DNA of 64,000 nucleotides. It comes from Terebella lapidaria (taxonomy: Eukaryota > Annelida > Polychaeta > Terebellida > Terebellidae). The DNA lies in the NCBI GenBank assembly GCA_949152475.1, contig OX424564.1, positions 7,812,001-7,876,000 of the forward strand. Reading direction: 5' to 3'. Numbering within the stretch: position 1 is the stretch's first letter; the number at the start of each line of letters is the position of its first letter. Below are positions 60,276 through 64,000 of the stretch, piece by piece. The translations under genes were made by a program, and so were the position numbers. The notes below the pieces were generated by a model that saw only the letters and a program-made list of their open reading frames with translations, did no database searches and had not been told where the DNA came from.

Positions 60276-61260
60276 CTAAGTACACGCTCTTGCCGGTGAC
60301 ATGAGGATCCCGATTTTAGTGCACTGGAAGCGTTGCTTCATCACTCCATTACACCTCTCTATGACATTGCTTGTTTGAACTTGTGCCGCATTGTAGCGTT
60401 CTTCTGCCCTCGACCTTGGTCTTGGGCATGAGGTCATCAGCCAGTGCCTCTGTGGGTAACCGCTGTCCCCGAAAACGATGTCATCACCGTTGCTCGCTTC
60501 CATCAAACGAAACAAGGCACTCTCTCTTAAAATTCATGATTCGTGTGTAGAACCAGGCCAATTGACGACACAACTCATAATCCGTAGTGTGGCGTCACAC
60601 ATCAGTTGGACGTTAATGGAATCGTACCTCTTCCTATTAACAAAATTCCCATTCGTGTTGAATAGGGGCTGGGGATGGGGGAGTGGGGGGGGGGTAGTAA
60701 TTAGTATGAATTACCAATAAATAATAGACACATAATTAATAACTGCAATCCATATATTCTTTGAAACCTAATATCTCACTTTTGATCTGGACGTGTGTGC
60801 CATCAATACAACCAATAACACTAGGGAAACCAGCAATTCCTCGGAACTGCCGTTTGGTGTCATTGGTCCGTTGACGGTTGTTGGGTAGAAACACAAACTG
60901 ATCCATTCTACGTTCCAGGGCCAAAGAAACACACTCGATGACTCTGCATGCTGTTGAAGGATGAACAAGGATTAGGTCGGCCAGGAAACTTTGGAAACAT
61001 CCAGCAGAGTATTACCTCAGTGCAATCAAATTTTGCAAGTGAGGAGATAACGCCATGTTTTTGTCAGTCTGGTGTTGCAGGTCTCCTTCAATGAGGCGCG
61101 ATATCTCCAGTATCCGGATTCGACTGAACCGGAATCGCTCGCACAACTCAACGTCATCCATATACTCTAAGGGATTCGCTCTGTCCCTGACCACACGTTC
61201 CCAACGGAATTGTCGACGGTATTGTGCATCACGATCTAACAAATGTACTATTCCAGCCAT
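60276..61260 (-). pseudogene. Harbinger DDE transposase, broken
   Basis: The N-terminus is at 61260 (MAGIVHLLDRDAQYRRQ). A nonsense TAA at 61014-61012 follows LIALR, and the same frame then continues FLADLILVHPSTACRVIECV to IGCIDGTHV (first catalytic Asp, near 60795). About 100 bp of non-coding, G/C-run sequence (60650-60760) interrupts the ORF: a possible intron or an insertion. The rest reads NRKRYDSINVQLMCDAT, then TGA in place of an expected Trp after STHES, then FGDSGYP (second Asp) and VIERCNGVMKQRF (catalytic Glu). All three catalytic residues survive, but at least two stops make it inactive. Confidence 0.88.
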
Positions 61261-61369
61261 AACGCATGTATTCAGAACGTGTACGACCCATCTACGAATG
61301 CTCTATAGGAGTCGTAGATTTAACGTCCAGTGGACGTGAGTTTTATCCGACGACGGCCTTTGTTTGAGA

Positions 61370-62096
61370 TTATCATGATATTGTTTGAGATTATCATGAA
61401 ACATTTATTAGCAAACGGTATTTTGCTCCGTTCCGAACCGATGTTCGATGTTGGTTGGAGTCTCAGCATTATCATATCATTTTTATAACGAATTCTTCGA
61501 CAAACATCTGGACACAATATATCGAATCTGCCACCAAAATAGGATTACCTGGATAATATCTCAGTTGACATGACAAAAACGAAACTGGATTAGGGAGCTG
61601 CTTTTGTGATATATGTAAGTCAAGGATCAATACAGCAGCGACAATGTGTATTGTGAAAGATATTTCACTGGACCGTTTGACATCACTCGCAATGTTGTTA
61701 GTTTTAGAGGGCGGTGTTTTGCATGTTACCCTAATGTGGCCTTGATTTCGACTCACAGACGCCATCACACGATAAGCATGGTCTTCACGCAACCGAAAAT
61801 GTATATACAGTACCCATTTTCCTTCACTGAATCATAAATAACAGACGGATGTGAATGGTTTTTCTTAATTGACGAATTAGAAAGCGATGTAGCTCAATAT
61901 ATGAGCGAAAAAACACATGATGATCACATAGATTTGGCCTCTGCAGTGGCCGTTACCCATAGTGGCCGCGTAATATTAATACATAAAAAGACGAGTAAAC
62001 CTGAAAGGTTCAAATCCTGGAATATTGAAACTGTTAAAGCACCACAAAGCTCAGTTTTCCCAGTGATGCCACCCTAGTGTAGCTCTGTTTTACATC
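61370..62096. repeat. Blocks R4 and R3 (second copies), resumed after the transposon
   Basis: Collinear with 37.81-38.44 kb. TTGTTTGAGATTATCATG is present twice at 61361-61398, a small local duplication next to the transposon's right end. Confidence 0.8.
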
Positions 62097-64000
62097 TAGA
62101 ATCAGAATCAGAATCAGAAGCGTTTATTCGAGAGATAACAGAAAACGAGAGATAACAGAAACAGAGAACAAGGTAACATCAAAATAAATGAGGAATGAAA
62201 ATATATAACTTGAGTACAAATCAAACAAAATACTGTACAAAGCGGAACAAAGCAAAGAAGGCCTAATGCAGTATGTACACTTAGGAATGGACCACTGTTT
62301 CAGTGGGTGGTCCATAACAGAAGCAAAAAGTAACAGTACAAACACTAATTAACATGAAATAAAAAGAGGGAAAGAAAAGAAGACTGTACATGTATCTATA
62401 ACTGGAGTATAAACTGAAAAGCTTACTGTATAAGAATATAAATGAAAAAGACAGAAATAGAAGAGGATTGGATAGAAATTGATGTGAAGAGAGAATATTG
62501 TAATACAGATAAGGAATAAATAAATTAGTATGTTTTTTTAAGTAGTGTTTGGTGTTGGTTGGTGAGGGGGGGAAGATGGCTGGGAGGCCGGGGGCTGTAC
62601 CAGGGATAGAGACCCAGGCATGGAGAACAAGTATTGCCATATTTAATATTCATTGATAGATTTGGTGACCAGATCAGATCTACTAATTGCATTGCTTGCA
62701 TAGAGGATTGGTGCATAACACCGAGTCCAGATAATTTGAAAGGAATTTTCTTTTTGTTGTCTTTTTTGCAACAGCAAGTGATTCATATGTTTGTGAATTT
62801 GAATTAAATTTATTCCAAATAGATGGAAATGAATACAATGGGAATTTCCTCAAATGATTGGAGTCACAGCGATCAATTGCAAATAGGGAAGACTGTCTTG
62901 TTACATAGTTTGCCTGGATATCATGATTGAGTTTAAATACACCACTAAAGGAGGAAGGCAATATATTGTGTAAATATTTGTACATAAAGACAAGTACTTC
63001 ATAATTATATTGATCTTCAAGTTTCAGTATTTTCATTTGTTTGAACAAAGGCTCTGTGTGACTATTGTATTTGGCTTTATTAATTGTTCTGATTGCTCTT
63101 TTCTGTAGGATGTAGGTTTTCTTAATTAGAGACTGACTTGCATTGCCCCATGCTAGTATTCCATATGTTAGGTGAGGGTGTATCATGGTGAAATATAGGG
63201 TTCTGAGAGACTCAGTGGGAAGTATATTTCTAACCTGCTTTATTATGTATAGTGATCTTGATATTTTCTTACTTATAAATGCTAGGTGGTGTTTCCATGT
63301 AAGATTTTCATCTATATTGACACCAAGAAATTTTATACTATGTTCATTAGATGTGTTGCTGATTTGATCGAGCACAAGCCCATTTAACTGTATTGATAGA
63401 TTACTTGTATTGCACACCTGGTTGAGGCCCCTGAATACAATATATTTGGTTTTTTTTATATTTAGTGATAACTGATTGGCACAGAACCAGGTGTACAAAT
63501 TACTGAGTTCCTCGTTCGAGTTATGATAAAGGTTTATGATGTTTGAATCGGACAGATACAGAGAAGTATCATCTGCAAATGAAAGTATGTTGGCTTCGGT
63601 GGATATAGCAATATCATTTACGTAAATCAAGTACAATAGAGGTCCCAGAATGGAACCTTGAGGGACACCATATTCAGTAGACAGAGTTTCAGATTTTGTA
63701 TTATCCATCTCAACATATTGATATCGGTCTGATAGATAGCTAGCAAGCCAGTCCCTAATTAATCCCCGCAGGCCATAATGTTGCAATTTATCAAGGAGTA
63801 TCTGTCTGTTTAGTACATCAAAAGCCTTGCTCAAGTCGCATAGTATTGCTAAAGTATATTGTTTAGGAACATTATTATTAGAGTTGGCAAAGTCATTAAG
63901 AAGGTGAATTATAGGATGGATGGTTGAGTGTTTAGTCCTAAATCCGTATTGGTGTTTATAAAATATTGAATTACTATCCAGGAAATTTAGTATTTTGTTG
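62097..64000 (-). mobile_element. Non-LTR retrotransposon (CR1/Rex/Jockey group), 3' part
   Basis: Minus-strand element running off the window end. Its 3' end is at 62097 with a short tandem tail (GATTCT repeated three times) after AATAAACGC, a usual ending for this group. The 3' UTR is 62097-62682. The insertion lies in block R3 within TACATCT, which is continuous at 38.43 kb. Confidence 0.88.
62683..64000 (-). CDS. Reverse transcriptase ORF2, C-terminal ~439 codons, open to the window edge
   Basis: The frame is open from the window end to a TGA-type stop at 62683, with no interruption. Reverse-transcriptase motifs occur in order: YGFRTKHST, LCDLSKAFD (first catalytic Asp), YGVPQGSILGP, FADDT (catalytic Asp pair) and LSLNIKKTKYIVF. 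Then comes the long C-terminal region typical of CR1/Rex/Jockey elements (HPHLTYGILAWG, LQKRAIRTI, YKYLHNILPSSF, FPSIWNKF) and a Cys-rich end NPLCKQC. The endonuclease part should lie beyond the window. This copy may be young, since its visible ORF is intact. Confidence 0.92.
   Translation of the reverse strand, partial: NKILNFLDSNSIFYKHQYGFRTKHSTIHPIIHLLNDFANSNNNVPKQYTLAILCDLSKAFDVLNRQILLDKLQHYGLRGLIRDWLASYLSDRYQYVEMDNTKSETLSTEYGVPQGSILGPLLYLIYVNDIAISTEANILSFADDTSLYLSDSNIINLYHNSNEELSNLYTWFCANQLSLNIKKTKYIVFRGLNQVCNTSNLSIQLNGLVLDQISNTSNEHSIKFLGVNIDENLTWKHHLAFISKKISRSLYIIKQVRNILPTESLRTLYFTMIHPHLTYGILAWGNASQSLIKKTYILQKRAIRTINKAKYNSHTEPLFKQMKILKLEDQYNYEVLVFMYKYLHNILPSSFSGVFKLNHDIQANYVTRQSSLFAIDRCDSNHLRKFPLYSFPSIWNKFNSNSQTYESLAVAKKTTKRKFLSNYLDSVLCTNPLCKQCN

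Larger units (their letters stand above)
58938..61358. mobile_element. PIF/Harbinger DNA transposon, 2.42 kb
   Basis: It carries the two Harbinger genes in convergent orientation: a Myb/SANT-like gene (plus) and a DDE transposase (minus). The left end begins GGCCTAGTGCACCAAACCGT. The right end, read inward, is GGCCGTCGTCGGATAAAAC, so the outer inverted repeat is damaged, probably by a small deletion. A further inverted match, GACGT(G/T)AAATCTACGAC, lies about 70 bp inside the left end and 45 bp inside the right. No clean 3-bp target duplication is seen. Confidence 0.88.
51450..62096 (+). repeat. Second copy of a ~10.7 kb segmental duplication (first copy 27.7-38.4 kb)
   Basis: The order of LU copy, R4, R3, LU copy, R5, R1, R2, R3, R4, R3 is the same as in 27.70-38.44 kb, on the same strand. 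Differences are deletions in both LU copies, no 1027-bp tandem, and two transposons at 58938 and 62097. Confidence 0.85.

Overview
The window is eukaryotic nuclear DNA from an animal, most likely a marine invertebrate and possibly a mollusc or another lophotrochozoan. The evidence is: AT-rich non-coding DNA with small GT-AG exons; a CAP/EGF-like/ShKT secreted protein gene; a tRNA-derived SINE; a PIF/Harbinger transposon; a CR1/Rex/Jockey-type LINE; many MITEs; and a hammerhead-ribozyme retroelement. The species assignment is an inference. No bacterial, viral, CRISPR or rRNA features were seen. Apart from the genes listed here, most open frames are chance frames in non-coding DNA.

Region 1 (1-5 kb) holds a complete seven-exon minus-strand gene. 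It encodes a 376-residue secreted protein with the order signal peptide, propeptide, CAP domain, Cys-rich hinge, EGF-like module, ShKT module and Pro/Thr tail. A SINE with a duplicated head lies just upstream of its start codon.

Region 2 (5-20 kb) is repeat-rich. It holds a 1.16 kb fold-back element with a 4-bp target duplication, a ~100 bp perfect hairpin element, a two-copy ~620 bp dispersed duplication (6.0 and 15.7 kb), a decayed transposon-associated ORF with an HALTGCD motif, a 5'-truncated LINE tail, and three candidate exons of an unrecognised minus-strand gene (17.24-18.30 kb).

Region 3 (20-62 kb) is a mosaic of nested, diverged segmental duplications on one strand. Blocks named here: R1 (20.14-20.52, 35.48-35.92, 56.70-56.96 kb); R2 (20.60-20.83, 36.0-36.3, 57.2-57.5); R3 (24.13-24.35, 30.94-31.16, 36.98-37.21, 38.37-38.60, 53.73-53.95, 58.26-58.45, 62.03-62.09); R4 (21.76-22.32, 29.79-30.30, 37.77-38.33, 52.74-53.05, 61.37-61.99); R5 (34.97-35.19, 42.48-42.66, 46.74-46.94, 56.24-56.44). 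About 10.7 kb (27.7-38.4) is paralogous in order to 51.45-62.1. The duplicated cargo is a three-exon Ly6/uPAR (LU, three-finger) gene. Five copies are visible (A-E); only copy C (40.45-41.44 kb) keeps start, splice sites, frame, cysteines and poly(A) signal. A, B, D and E are broken in different ways.

The most interesting element is at 24.72-25.59 kb. Two 295-bp direct repeats each carry a type I hammerhead ribozyme with a palindromic stem III, spaced exactly 523 bp apart and flanked by a 16-bp target duplication. It sits inside a MITE whose uninterrupted sister copy lies at 21.18-21.68 kb. This architecture is that of a retrozyme or a non-autonomous Penelope-like element.

Region 4 (58.9-64 kb): a 2.4 kb PIF/Harbinger transposon (intact Myb-like gene, broken transposase) and a LINE running off the window end have both landed inside the second copy of the 10.7 kb duplication, so the first copy serves as the empty site.
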